Part shown: positions 16,650 to 25,008 of the stretch, in pieces
Numbering within the stretch: the first letter of the stretch is position 1
Layout: every line of letters begins with the position of its first letter
Assembly: GCA_963837425.1 (NCBI GenBank)
Contig: CAWINH010000006.1
Location: 558,001 to 622,000, forward strand
Reading direction: 5' to 3'
From: CAWINH01 sp963837425
GTDB lineage: Bacteria > Chloroflexota > Limnocylindria > QHBO01
DNA: 64,000 bases
Translations under genes and position numbers: made by a program
Notes under the pieces: model-generated
The model's database searches: none
Seen by the model: the letters and a program-made list of their open reading frames with translations, nothing else
Told to the model about the DNA's origin: nothing

Positions 16650-18013
16650 CCGCCGGTCTCGTCGATCCCCGGTAGCGGACACCCGACGGCTGCCAGTGCC
16701 TCACCGAAGAGCCGCACCGCGCGGTCGACCGCGGCCTCGTCCACGATGAGCGGCGGGCACAGCCGCAGCGTGGACTCCCCGCACTCGAGGACCAGCAGTC
16801 CGCTCAGGAAGGCCGCCTGCTCGACGGCGTTCGCCTGCTCATGGCTCGTGAACTCGACACCGGTCATCAGGCCCATCCCACGGACGTCGCGCACCGCAGG
16901 GCACTCCGACGCCACGTATCCGAGGCCCGCTCGCAGGCGCTCGCCCATGCGCGCCGCATTCTCGACGAGGCCGTCGCTCAGCAGGTCGAACGTGGCGATG
17001 CCGGCCGCGGCGCAGACGGGGTTGCCGGCGAACGTCGAGCCGTGCGCGCCGGCCGGCCATGTCCAGACAGACTCGCGCGCCAGGAAGGCACCGATCGGCA
17101 TCCCCGACGCGATCCCCTTCGCGGTCGTCACGATGTCGGGTTCGACGCCCGCATGCTCGATCGCCCACCAGCGACCGGTGCGCCCCATCCCCGACTGGAT
17201 CTCGTCGGCGATGAGCAGGATGCCGTGCTCGTCGCAGATCTCGCGCAGGCCACGGAGGAACGCCGCCGGCGCGGGGAAGTAGCCACCCTCGCCCTGCACG
17301 GGCTCGACGACGATGGCCGCCACGTCGCTCGGCGCGATGAGTCGACCGAGGATCGATCGTCGCAACGCTTCGAGCTCTGCCGTCCCGTCGCCGCCCGACC
17401 CCTCCCGCCAGGCTCGCACCCGCGGGAACGGGGCGTGGTGCACCATCGGCAGCAGGGGTCCGAATCCGGCGCGCTGCTTGAGCTTCGAATTCGTCAGGCT
17501 CAACGCCCCGAGGGTTCGGCCGTGGAAGGCGCCGTCAAACGCGATCAGCCCGGGCCGATGGGTGTGGTACCGCGCCAGCTTGATGGCGCCCTCCACCGCC
17601 TCGGTCCCCGAGTTCGTGAGAAAGACGCGGGCCTGCTCACGGAACGGGGCGACGGACGCCAGGCGCTCGCTGAATTCGACGTAGCGAGGCTCGTAGAAAT
17701 CGGTCGCGGCGACGTGCAGCAGCCGCTCCGCCTGCTCCTTGATGGCGGCCACCACCTGCGGGTGAGCATGGCCCGTCGAGGCGACGGCGATGCCGGCAGC
17801 GAAGTCGAGGAAGCGGTTGCCGTCCACGTCGATGACAACGGCCCCGCGGCCCGATTCGGCCACGAGCGAGTAGGCACGCGTCAGGCTGGGGCTGGCGACC
17901 GCCGCGTCACGAGCAATGATCTCCCGGGCGCGCGGCCCGGGCAGCTCGGTGATGATGTGCGGCGCGTCCAGCGAGCGGGCAGCCGCCGCTGAGGTGGTGG
18001 CGTCGATGGACAT
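16646..18013 (-). CDS. gabT: 4-aminobutyrate aminotransferase
   Basis: GabT moves the amino group of GABA to 2-oxoglutarate, giving succinic semialdehyde and glutamate, with PLP. The 455-residue class III aminotransferase shows the PLP lysine in VTTAKGIASGMPIGAF, the preceding LLIADEIQSGMGRTGRWW, LTNSGTEAVEGAIKLAR and STFAGNPVCAAAG. The ATG at 18013 was taken; a TTG at 18022 is also in frame. Its place directly behind pyrD and P5C dehydrogenase, with two aldehyde dehydrogenases on the other strand, supports amino acid catabolism. Ornithine or acetylornithine aminotransferase activity is the main alternative. Confidence 0.86.
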   Translation of the reverse strand: MSIDATTSAAAARSLDAPHIITELPGPRAREIIARDAAVASPSLTRAYSLVAESGRGAVVIDVDGNRFLDFAAGIAVASTGHAHPQVVAAIKEQAERLLHVAATDFYEPRYVEFSERLASVAPFREQARVFLTNSGTEAVEGAIKLARYHTHRPGLIAFDGAFHGRTLGALSLTNSKLKQRAGFGPLLPMVHHAPFPRVRAWREGSGGDGTAELEALRRSILGRLIAPSDVAAIVVEPVQGEGGYFPAPAAFLRGLREICDEHGILLIADEIQSGMGRTGRWWAIEHAGVEPDIVTTAKGIASGMPIGAFLARESVWTWPAGAHGSTFAGNPVCAAAGIATFDLLSDGLVENAARMGERLRAGLGYVASECPAVRDVRGMGLMTGVEFTSHEQANAVEQAAFLSGLLVLECGESTLRLCPPLIVDEAAVDRAVRLFGEALAAVGCPLPGIDETGG

Positions 18014-18085
18014 CGGTACCAACAGCTCCGAGAGCGGAGTGGCGCGTCCTGCCCGCGCCCCTGGCTAGATGCAGCCATCATCGTA

Positions 18086-19126
18086 TCAGGCCGCGGCGAC
18101 CGCCTCGCCGATCAGACCGGGGCCGCGGAAGATCAGGCCGGTCCACAGCTGGACGAGGTCGGCGCCCGCCTCGCGCAGGATGGCCACGTCTTCCGCACAG
18201 CGGATCCCGCCGGACGCCACGATCGCGACCCGTCCGCCGACGATCTCGGCGGCGCGGCGCACCGCGGCGAGCGTCATCGGCAGCAGGGGAGCGCCGGAGA
18301 GCCCACCCTCCTGGCTCGTGATCGCGGCCGGCGATCGGAGTCCGTCGCGCCGCAGCGTGGTGTTGGCCAGGATCACGCCAGCCACCTCGAGCTCCACGAG
18401 AAGGCCGAACAGCCGATCGAGCGCCCCAGGCTCGAGGTCGGGTGCCAGCTTCACGAAGAGCGGGCGCTGCTCCCCTGCTCGAGCTCCGGCCTCGTGGAGC
18501 GCGGTGAGCAGGTCGCGAAGCCGCTCCGGGTCCTGGAGGTCGCGCAGGCCGGGCGTGTTCGGGGAGCTGACGTTCACCGCGAGGTAGTCGGCGATCGGGG
18601 CGACGAGACGGCGCGTTGCCAGGTAGTCGTCAACCGCCCGTTCCGGCGGGGTCGCGCGATTGCGGCCGAGGTTCACGCCGATGCGGAATCCCGGCGGCAG
18701 ATGGCGACGGGCGAGCATGACGTTGCGTGCCACGGCGGCCGCGCCGGCGTTGTTGAATCCCATCCGGTTGATGAGCGCGCCGTCCTCGCTCAATCGGAAG
18801 AGGCGCGGCCGCTCGTTCCCGGGCTGCGAGAGCGGCGTGACGGTACCGACCTCGGCGAAGCCGAGCCCCAGCGCGGCCCACCCGGGGAGTGCCAGCCCGT
18901 CCTTGTCGAACCCCGCCCCCACGCCGACCCGGTTGCGGAGCCGCATGCCGGCGACCTCGACCGGCGTCTGGCGCCGAACCCCGCCCAGGACGGCCGCCAC
19001 CGACCGTCCGAGCGGATTGCCGCCCGCCAGGCGGAGCGCGTGGATCGTCAGGTGGTGGATCCGCTCCGGTTCGAAGCGGAAGAGGATGGGCCGAACAGGT
19101 CGGTAGGCGGCGACCCGCCATCCCAT
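18086..19126 (-). CDS. pyrD: Dihydroorotate dehydrogenase (quinone), class 2
   Basis: PyrD oxidises dihydroorotate to orotate with FMN and passes electrons to the quinone pool at the inner membrane face. Class 2 features are present: an N-terminal helix (RPVRPILFRFEPERIHHLTI) for quinone and membrane contact, GVGAGFDKDGLALPGW, the catalytic Ser in VNVSSPNTPGLRDLQ, and the FMN phosphate site VASGGIRCAEDV. The ATG at 19126 gives 346 residues; the frame stays open upstream without meaningful sequence. It sits 14 bases after a small DUF4288-like gene. No other pyr genes occur in the window. Confidence 0.93.
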   Translation of the reverse strand: MGWRVAAYRPVRPILFRFEPERIHHLTIHALRLAGGNPLGRSVAAVLGGVRRQTPVEVAGMRLRNRVGVGAGFDKDGLALPGWAALGLGFAEVGTVTPLSQPGNERPRLFRLSEDGALINRMGFNNAGAAAVARNVMLARRHLPPGFRIGVNLGRNRATPPERAVDDYLATRRLVAPIADYLAVNVSSPNTPGLRDLQDPERLRDLLTALHEAGARAGEQRPLFVKLAPDLEPGALDRLFGLLVELEVAGVILANTTLRRDGLRSPAAITSQEGGLSGAPLLPMTLAAVRRAAEIVGGRVAIVASGGIRCAEDVAILREAGADLVQLWTGLIFRGPGLIGEAVAAA

Positions 19127-19140
19127 CGCCGGGACGCCCC

Positions 19141-19593
19141 TTACTCGTCGTGGGCGCGCGGGAACGCCATCTCGATCGGACGCAGCGCCGGGAGCGGTTC
19201 GCCGTCCGCATCGGCCTCGACGCCGGGTGGCGCCATGAACTCGTGCCACACCTCGGTGCCGGCCGCCGGCGGATCGTCGAGCTCCTTGAGCGCCACGATC
19301 CCCTCGAAGCGGATCAGGCCGCGCTCGCCGCTCTCCGTCTCGAAGTCGTCCTCGTACTCCGCGGCGATCTCGACCGCGCGGCCCAGGGCGGCCTCCTCGT
19401 CGTCGCCGTCCACGAGAACCACCCGATCCTCGAACAGCGCCGCACCCCGCGACTCCCCGACGACGTACGCGTAGCGCAGCTGCGCGCTGAACCAGCCGCT
19501 GGGGTCGACGAGCGGCCCGAGCTCTTCGAGCTCGTCGAGCTCGTCGAGTCTGCCGGCGCCGTTGCCCGGGCGGTCGTCGCCGGTGTGGCTCAC
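19141..19593 (-). CDS. Small acidic protein, DUF4288-like
   Basis: The 150-residue product has an acidic N-terminal stretch (LDELDELEELGPL) followed by a compact beta-rich domain. That domain contains SGWFSAQLRYAYVVGE, ALFEDRVVLVDGDDEEAAL and GLIRFEGIVALKELDD, the strand-Trp-strand pattern of DUF4288-type proteins. The assignment is tentative. The GTG at 19593 overlaps the stop of the P5C dehydrogenase gene by four bases (GTGA), so it is translated as part of that operon. Confidence 0.6.
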   Translation of the reverse strand: MSHTGDDRPGNGAGRLDELDELEELGPLVDPSGWFSAQLRYAYVVGESRGAALFEDRVVLVDGDDEEAALGRAVEIAAEYEDDFETESGERGLIRFEGIVALKELDDPPAAGTEVWHEFMAPPGVEADADGEPLPALRPIEMAFPRAHDE

Positions 19594-21185
19594 GCTTCGG
19601 GCGGCTCCTGCCCGATCACGGTCTGCGACTGCTCCCGCATGAACTGCTGCACGTAGTAGGGGCCGAGCCCGCTCTTCCCGGATGAGCCAGAGCCCTTCCA
19701 GCCCCCGAAGCTCTGGATCCCGGGCCATGCGCCGGTCGTCGCGCCGGCCCGCCGGTTCACGTAGACCACCCCGGCCGCGATGCCGTTGAGGAATTGCCGG
19801 ATCTCGGCGTCATCGTGGCTGAAGATTCCGGCGGTCAGCCCGTAGGGTGTCGCGTTCGACTCGGCGAGCGCCTCGTCGAGCGAGTCGACCGCTCCGACCA
19901 CCAGGAGCGGGACGAAGAGCTCATCGTGGAAGAGCCGATGGCCAAGCGGCAGGCCGGTGACGACCGTCGGGGTTGGGTAGTAGCCGCGCGCCGCATCCCC
20001 GTCGCTCCGCACCTCGCCGCCGACGACCACCTGACCCCCATCCCGGCGCGCCTCTGCCACCGCGTCGGTGAACTTGCTGAGCGCGCGCTCGTTGATCACC
20101 GGGCCCATCCAGTTCTCGCGGCGGGTCGGGTCGCCCACCTGGATTGTCCGGGTGCGGTCGACGAGCTTCTCGACGAACGCGTCCGCCACGCCGCGCTCCA
20201 CGTAGACACGGCTGTTCGCGCTGCACTTCTGGCCGTCGTACCCGAAGGCGGAGCGCATGACGCCCTCCGCCGCCTCCTCGAGGTCGGCGCTGGCCATGAC
20301 GATGGCCGGGTTCTTACCGCCCATCTCGGTGATGATCGGTCGCGGATAGTCGCGGGTGAAGTGCCGGTAGAGCTCCATGCCCACCGCGTAGCTGCCAGTG
20401 AAGACGAGCCCATCGATGTGGGGGCTCTCCTGCAGCGCCCTCCCCACCGTCTCGCCGGGGCCGGTGACCAGGTTGACCGCGCCGGCCGGGACGCCCGCGT
20501 CGCGGAGCGCCTCGCAAAACTTGTAGGCGAGCAGCGGGGCGTCCGAGGACGGCTTGATGACCACCGTGTTGCCGGCGACCAGGGCACCGGCGGCGGGCCC
20601 GCCGGCCAGCGCCATCGGGAAGTTGAATGGACTGATCACGGCCCACACGCCGTGCGGCTTCAGGGTGCTGCGAGTGTGCTCCGATTCGGAGAGCGAGCCC
20701 ATCGGCTCGACGAAGCCGGAATGACGCTCCATCTGATCGCTGTAGTAGCGAAGCAGGTCGGCCGTCTCCTCGACGTCGCCGAGCGCCTCGAGGCGGTTCT
20801 TGCCGACCTCGATCGCCATGAGGGCTGCGTACTCGAATCCGCGCTCCGTGATGAGGTCGGCGGCTCGCCGCAGGATCTCGATCCGCCGCTGCCAGCCGAG
20901 GTCGCGCCAGGGTACGAAGGCGGAACGCGCGGCTGCGATCGCGTCGGAGACGTCCCGTTCGGTGCCGACCGGGAAGCGGCTGACGACGAGGTCGCGATCG
21001 ATCGGCGAGCGATCCTCGAACCACTCCGACCCCGCACGCTCCTCGGCACCGATGATCATCGGGTATGTGCGGCCGAGGTCGGACCGGGCCTTCGCGACTG
21101 CGGCATCGAAGGCCGATTGCAGTTCCTCGTTGTCCGCCGACAGGGTGGCGTATGTGATCTTCATTCGCGGCGTGGTGCTGGCCAT
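19590..21185 (-). CDS. 1-Pyrroline-5-carboxylate dehydrogenase (RocA/PutA-C type)
   Basis: It oxidises glutamate-gamma-semialdehyde (P5C) to glutamate, the second step of proline and arginine/ornithine breakdown. The 531-residue length and the motifs SPFNFPMALAGGPAAGAL, IITEMGGKNPAIVM (base Glu), YDGQKCSANSRVYV (nucleophilic Cys), the cofactor-proximal VFTGSYAVGMEL and FGGWKGSGSSGKSG place it in the RocA-like P5CDH branch. The ATG at 21185 follows GAGGAGG (about 21191-21197) at normal spacing. No proline dehydrogenase is in view. The gene heads a run with DUF4288-like protein, pyrD, gabT and an SDR. Confidence 0.92.
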   Translation of the reverse strand: MASTTPRMKITYATLSADNEELQSAFDAAVAKARSDLGRTYPMIIGAEERAGSEWFEDRSPIDRDLVVSRFPVGTERDVSDAIAAARSAFVPWRDLGWQRRIEILRRAADLITERGFEYAALMAIEVGKNRLEALGDVEETADLLRYYSDQMERHSGFVEPMGSLSESEHTRSTLKPHGVWAVISPFNFPMALAGGPAAGALVAGNTVVIKPSSDAPLLAYKFCEALRDAGVPAGAVNLVTGPGETVGRALQESPHIDGLVFTGSYAVGMELYRHFTRDYPRPIITEMGGKNPAIVMASADLEEAAEGVMRSAFGYDGQKCSANSRVYVERGVADAFVEKLVDRTRTIQVGDPTRRENWMGPVINERALSKFTDAVAEARRDGGQVVVGGEVRSDGDAARGYYPTPTVVTGLPLGHRLFHDELFVPLLVVGAVDSLDEALAESNATPYGLTAGIFSHDDAEIRQFLNGIAAGVVYVNRRAGATTGAWPGIQSFGGWKGSGSSGKSGLGPYYVQQFMREQSQTVIGQEPPEA

Positions 21186-21293
21186 CGAGAGCCTCCTCAC
21201 GGTCATCCGGAGCGCCCCGTGCGGCACGCATGGGCGACCTGCGTCATCTCATCATGGGTCTCCGGTCATTATCGCACCGGGTGCGCCGCACGC

Positions 21294-21332
21294 CGAAGGC
21301 CAGGCTCCGGGGGGAGAAGAGCCTGGCCTTCG
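21294..21332 (-). terminator. 14-bp perfect hairpin
   Basis: CGAAGGCCAGGCTC (21294-21307) pairs without mismatch with 21319-21332 around an 11-base loop. It lies between the methyltransferase gene (stop at 21460) and the P5CDH gene (start 21185), both on the minus strand. Neither flank has a long T-tract. A second small hairpin (CCGCA/TGCGG, about 21402-21418) followed by TCATTTT on the minus strand may be the true terminator of the methyltransferase. Confidence 0.6.
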
Positions 21333-21459
21333 ACGACCCGCATCATAAGTGGCGAGTTCCGCGGCTGCAAGGCATTTCTAGCACGGATTCCGCAAAATGA
21401 GTCCGCACGGTTGTTGCGGTTTCATCCGTCTTGACCGGGGGGCCGTCCTGCACTGGACT

Positions 21460-22152
21460 TCAGGTCTTCGCCCGGTGGTAGAGCCCCAGCTTCACCGTCA
21501 GCGTGTCGGGGTGCGGGGCCATCAGGAACGCGCGCCCGCGGTCCCCGTACAGGAGGGGCAGCAGCTCCGCTGCGGCGGCGCGGTCGCTGAGGTCGAACCG
21601 GGTATGGACGACCTTGATCTTGAACCCGTGGCGCAGCCACCACCCCGACCGCCGCTGCGTCGCCGACAACGCGTGGGCCACCACCTCGGGTTCGAGCAGC
21701 AGGGCAAGGTCGTCGCGGCCGTAGTAGCCGATCACGACGAGGCGTCCGCCGGGCCGCAGCACCCGCAGCGCCTCGGCAATCGCCGAGCCGGACGCGTCGT
21801 CCGGCTCGATACCACCCGACAGCACGACATCGACCGCCCCATCGCGGAGTGGCAGCCGGTCGCGCGATCCCTCGACGATGCGAATGTTCGGCTGATGGGC
21901 CGCTGCGGCCCTCGCCCTCGCCACCTCCAACAGCTCCGGATCGGACTCGATCCCGTAGGTGCGGCCGGTGCGCCGCGCCAGCAGGAACGGGTAGCTGCCA
22001 ATGCCGGTGCCCACGTCCGCGATCCGCTTCCCGGAGAGCGGGACGATCCGCTCGAGCGCGGCGAGGACCCGTCGATCGGGGTCGAACAGGTCCCCGACGC
22101 GGAACCGAAGCGCCGCGTCGAGCTCCGGAAACGCGGGCAGGATGACATGCAT
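21460..22152 (-). CDS. Class I SAM-dependent methyltransferase
   Basis: The 230-residue protein has the Rossmann-type methyltransferase signature: motif I KRIADVGTGIGSYPFLLAR (about residues 42-60), acidic ribose-binding YGIESDPELLEVARARA, and motif post-I to IV EGSRDRLPLRDGAVDVVLS with ALRVLRPGGRLVVIGYYGRD. The C-terminal part contains TRFDLSDRAAAAELL. The substrate is unknown; the profile is that of the broad Methyltransf_11 group. It precedes no obvious pathway partner: the next genes are a lipoprotein and a two-component system on the same strand. Confidence 0.85.
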   Translation of the reverse strand: MHVILPAFPELDAALRFRVGDLFDPDRRVLAALERIVPLSGKRIADVGTGIGSYPFLLARRTGRTYGIESDPELLEVARARAAAAHQPNIRIVEGSRDRLPLRDGAVDVVLSGGIEPDDASGSAIAEALRVLRPGGRLVVIGYYGRDDLALLLEPEVVAHALSATQRRSGWWLRHGFKIKVVHTRFDLSDRAAAAELLPLLYGDRGRAFLMAPHPDTLTVKLGLYHRAKT

Positions 22153-22164
22153 GTGCTGATCAGC

Positions 22165-22803
22165 CTAGGACGGAACGTCCACCCGGAGTGCGGCCGGGAA
22201 GCCATCCTCGAGCATGAGGATCGCCTCGCCGGCGAGAACCTGCAGGTCGAATGCGACCGGGCCTGGGGCCATGCGGGTCACCACGATCGGGATCGTCAAC
22301 GTGACGCCGGCGTCGAGCGGGCCCCACCCCAGGGATGTCGTCCCCGCTGGCTCGCCCGATTCACCCGGGCCCTCCACCCATTTCGTCCAGTCCTGGTACA
22401 GGGCGGGGCCGCCCTCGGCGATCCGCGCCCCGGCCGGCTTGAACGGGGCCAGGAAGAGCGTGTCGCGCAGGTCGGTGTTCCAGCGCAGGACGAGCTCGTC
22501 GATTCGCCCGTTCGACAGGTTCGTGACCTCGACCGTGATCGTTCCGTTCGCATCGGCCGGCACCTTGGGAGTGACCGCCACTCGCACGATTCGTTCGTCC
22601 CGGTCGGCCGGCAGGGCCAGCGACAGTGGCGGCTCCGGGGTGGCGGTGGCGGGTGGGGTGGCGGTCGCGGTCGGCCGGGCCGTGTGCGATGGGCCGGCGG
22701 TCGGCACGGGCGTCGCGATCGGTGTTGCGCTGGGCGTCGTGGTGCAGGCGGCGACGAGCACGAGCAGCGGCAGCCCCGCCCATCCGCGCCGGAGGTCAGG
22801 CAT
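22165..22803 (-). CDS. Hypothetical lipoprotein with Pro/Thr linker
   Basis: The N-terminus is a lipoprotein signal ending in the lipobox VLVAAC (Cys about 20). A linker rich in Pro, Thr and Ala runs to residue about 58, followed by a beta-sandwich-like domain with ITVEVTNLSNGRIDELVLRW, a pattern of Ig-like or CARDB-like extracellular domains. It is likely anchored outside the membrane. The start overlaps the response regulator's 3' end by eight bases, so it is the terminal gene of the sensor-kinase operon and may be a sensing accessory or simply co-transcribed. Confidence 0.7.
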   Translation of the reverse strand: MPDLRRGWAGLPLLVLVAACTTTPSATPIATPVPTAGPSHTARPTATATPPATATPEPPLSLALPADRDERIVRVAVTPKVPADANGTITVEVTNLSNGRIDELVLRWNTDLRDTLFLAPFKPAGARIAEGGPALYQDWTKWVEGPGESGEPAGTTSLGWGPLDAGVTLTIPIVVTRMAPGPVAFDLQVLAGEAILMLEDGFPAALRVDVPS

Positions 22804-23482
22804 GCGGCTCCAGCTCCAGCTCGGAGAGGCGGTTGCGGATCGCGAATGCTGCGGCCTGCGCGCGACTCGCCAACCCGAGCTTGGAGAGGATGCTGCTCAC
22901 GTAGTTGCGTACTGTCTTCTCGGCGAGCTCCATCGCGTCGGCGATCTCGCGGTTCGACGATCCATTCGCGAGGTGGGCGAGGACCCGCCGCTCCTGCTCG
23001 GTCAACTCGCTGAATGCCCCCGACTCCTCGGCGTGTGCCGCGCTGCGCAAACGATCGAGGACGGCGGCGGTCACCGCCGGGTCGAGGAGCGAACGACCTT
23101 CGGCGACGGTCCGCACCGCGTTGACGAGCTCGTCGGAGCCGATGCGCTTGAGGACGTACCCGGATGCCCCCGCCGCGATAGCCTCGAAGAGGGCCTCCTC
23201 GTCGGCGTAGCTGGTCAGCATGACGACCGGGGTGTCCGGCAGCTCGGCGGTGATCACGCGACACGCATCGGTGCCCGAACCGTCGGGCATTCGGATGTCC
23301 ATGACGACCACGTCAGGGCGGAGCGTTCGCGCCAGCCGCACCGCCTCGTTCCCGGAGCCCGCTTCGCCGACGACGCGGAAGCCGCGCTGGCGATCGAGCA
23401 GCGCCGCGAGGCCGATGCGCACGACCTCGTGGTCATCGGCGATGAGGATGCGAATGGCGGGCTCGACGATGGTCGTGGTCAC
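22796..23482 (-). CDS. NarL/LuxR-family response regulator
   Basis: The 228-residue protein has a receiver domain (ILIADDHEVVRIGLAALL with Asp16/Asp17, phospho-acceptor Asp62 in VVVMDIRMPDG, VMLTSYAD, Lys112 in YVLKRIG). It also has a LuxR-type helix-turn-helix (LTEQERRVLAHLANGSSNRE, then EKTVRNYVSSILSKLGL). It controls transcription in response to its kinase. The GTG at 23482 overlaps the kinase stop by four bases (GTGA), so the pair is translationally coupled. The long open frame further upstream lies inside the kinase gene and is not used. DosR-type regulators look closest, which is a resemblance only. Confidence 0.92.
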   Translation of the reverse strand: MTTTIVEPAIRILIADDHEVVRIGLAALLDRQRGFRVVGEAGSGNEAVRLARTLRPDVVVMDIRMPDGSGTDACRVITAELPDTPVVMLTSYADEEALFEAIAAGASGYVLKRIGSDELVNAVRTVAEGRSLLDPAVTAAVLDRLRSAAHAEESGAFSELTEQERRVLAHLANGSSNREIADAMELAEKTVRNYVSSILSKLGLASRAQAAAFAIRNRLSELELEPHA

Positions 23483-24996
23483 GATGTATGGGCTGAAGCG
23501 GGGCGGCGGCGGGTCGCCACCGGCATGGTAAGCGAGAGGGCCGTTCCCTGCCCGGGCGAGCTCCCGATCTCGAGGGTGGCGCCCAGCAGCTGCGCCCGGC
23601 GGCGGAGGTTGTCGAGGCCCTGGGCTCGGGCCGCCCGCCTTGGTCCCCCGATGCGACGCGCGTCGAAGCCGACGCCATCGTCGCGAATGTCGAGCCGCAG
23701 CTGGCGGCGGCTGCCGCTGAGGCGCACCTCGACGCGGGTGGCCCGGGCGTGGCGAAGCACGTTGCTGAACGCCTCGTGCACGATCTGGTGCAGCTCCTCG
23801 GCCTGGTCGGGGGTGAGCCGCGGCCGCCACTCACCGTCCACCCGGAGGTCCAGCGTGACGAGCGTGTTTGCGCGCAGCTCCTCGGCCACGCTGCGCACGA
23901 TCTCCTCGGCGTCGCGCGTCTCGAGGCTGGCGGAGCGCAGGTCGAAGATCGTGCGGCGGATGTCGCCGCTGATCCGTTCGAGCTCGGAGAGGACGGTCCG
24001 CAGCCGGCTCCGCGGCCCCTCCTGCGCCGGTTCCAGCGTGGCCATCGCCTCCTCGAGATGGAGTCCGGCGGCATAGATCGACTGGATGATGCCGTCGTGC
24101 AGGTCGCGGCCGATCCGCTCGCGTTCGCGAGCGAGCAGCTCGCGCCGGCCAGCCTCCGCCAGGCGGCGGTCGGTCTCCTGCTCGAAGAGGTCGAGCGCCG
24201 CGATGGTGGCCACCACGATCGCCAGCCCGGTCGCCGAGCGCAGCACCTCGATCGGGATCCGGATGGCGTCGAGGACCGACGACCCATTCAGGAGCGACGC
24301 GGGCGGGAAGGGCGCCGGCTGCCCGATCAGGCCACCGACAACCGCATAGACCGCGAAGGCGGCGGCACCGGTCCGCAGGCCAACGAGCACGCCGCGTCGG
24401 GCCATGGGCTGGACCGCCGCCGCGCTCGCCAGCAGCCCTCGGGCCGCGAGCAGCGCCCCGGGGATCGCCAGCATCCAGCGCGCGAGGACGTCGCCGATCG
24501 CGAGGGGAGCGCCGACCGCGGACAACGCTTCACCGATGCGGCCCTGGTTGAGCCACGCCCCGGCGTCGGGTCGCGCGTCGGCGGCCAGCGTCGAGACGAC
24601 GAGGGTGGCGGCGCCCCACGCGACGAAGAGGCCCACCGCGACGAGGCGCAGGCGGGGGGCCGGTGCGCGCGGTGCGACCGTGACGGCCAGCTCGATGCCG
24701 AACTGGAGCAGGAGCGCGAACGAGAGCCCCTTGATCAGGAGCTGGAGGACGAGCAGCGTCTCGGTGAGCGGCAGTGGCAGGTAGCCGGACTGGATGGGGA
24801 TGAAGAGGTATCCCCACTCGTGGAAGCCGTGCACGATCCCGAATCCGGCAAGCCACGGGAGCGCGCGGGCCAGCGGCAATGAGCTGCGCTTCAGCGACTG
24901 CAGCGCGATCGCCAGGCCGAGCACGAAGAAGACCTGGCCGTAGACGGTCAGGACGATGACCCGGTTCGTCGCAAACAGCTCGGCGATGGCGTCCAT
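23479..24996 (-). CDS. NarL-type sensor histidine kinase, multi-spanning
   Basis: The 505-residue kinase starts with about seven hydrophobic segments (residues 10-290) and no large extracellular loop, so it may sense the membrane or a small ligand. The HisKA_3 phosphoacceptor is in RERERIGRDLHDGIIQSIY (His about 300). The ATPase part carries ELHQIVHEAFSNVLRHARA (N box) and DIRDDGVGFDARRIGG (G1 box). It is the cognate partner of the following regulator. The ATG follows a -10-like TAGGCT by six bases, and that box overlaps the stop codon of the amylase gene upstream. Confidence 0.92.
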   Translation of the reverse strand: MDAIAELFATNRVIVLTVYGQVFFVLGLAIALQSLKRSSLPLARALPWLAGFGIVHGFHEWGYLFIPIQSGYLPLPLTETLLVLQLLIKGLSFALLLQFGIELAVTVAPRAPAPRLRLVAVGLFVAWGAATLVVSTLAADARPDAGAWLNQGRIGEALSAVGAPLAIGDVLARWMLAIPGALLAARGLLASAAAVQPMARRGVLVGLRTGAAAFAVYAVVGGLIGQPAPFPPASLLNGSSVLDAIRIPIEVLRSATGLAIVVATIAALDLFEQETDRRLAEAGRRELLARERERIGRDLHDGIIQSIYAAGLHLEEAMATLEPAQEGPRSRLRTVLSELERISGDIRRTIFDLRSASLETRDAEEIVRSVAEELRANTLVTLDLRVDGEWRPRLTPDQAEELHQIVHEAFSNVLRHARATRVEVRLSGSRRQLRLDIRDDGVGFDARRIGGPRRAARAQGLDNLRRRAQLLGATLEIGSSPGQGTALSLTMPVATRRRPASAHTS

Positions 24997-25002
24997 GACC
25001 GC

Positions 25003-25008
25003 AGCCTA
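25003..25008 (-). promoter_or_regulatory. -10-like TAGGCT overlapping the upstream stop codon
   Basis: Read on the minus strand, TAGGCT ends six bases before the kinase ATG (24996). Its first three bases are the TAG stop of the GH13 gene, so the kinase may have its own leaderless promoter inside the operon. Confidence 0.45.

Noticed and set aside
22796..23830. N-terminally extended response regulator (344 residues)
   Set aside because: The extra 116 residues are antisense-like low-complexity sequence inside the kinase gene; a GTG at 23482 coupled to the kinase stop fits better.
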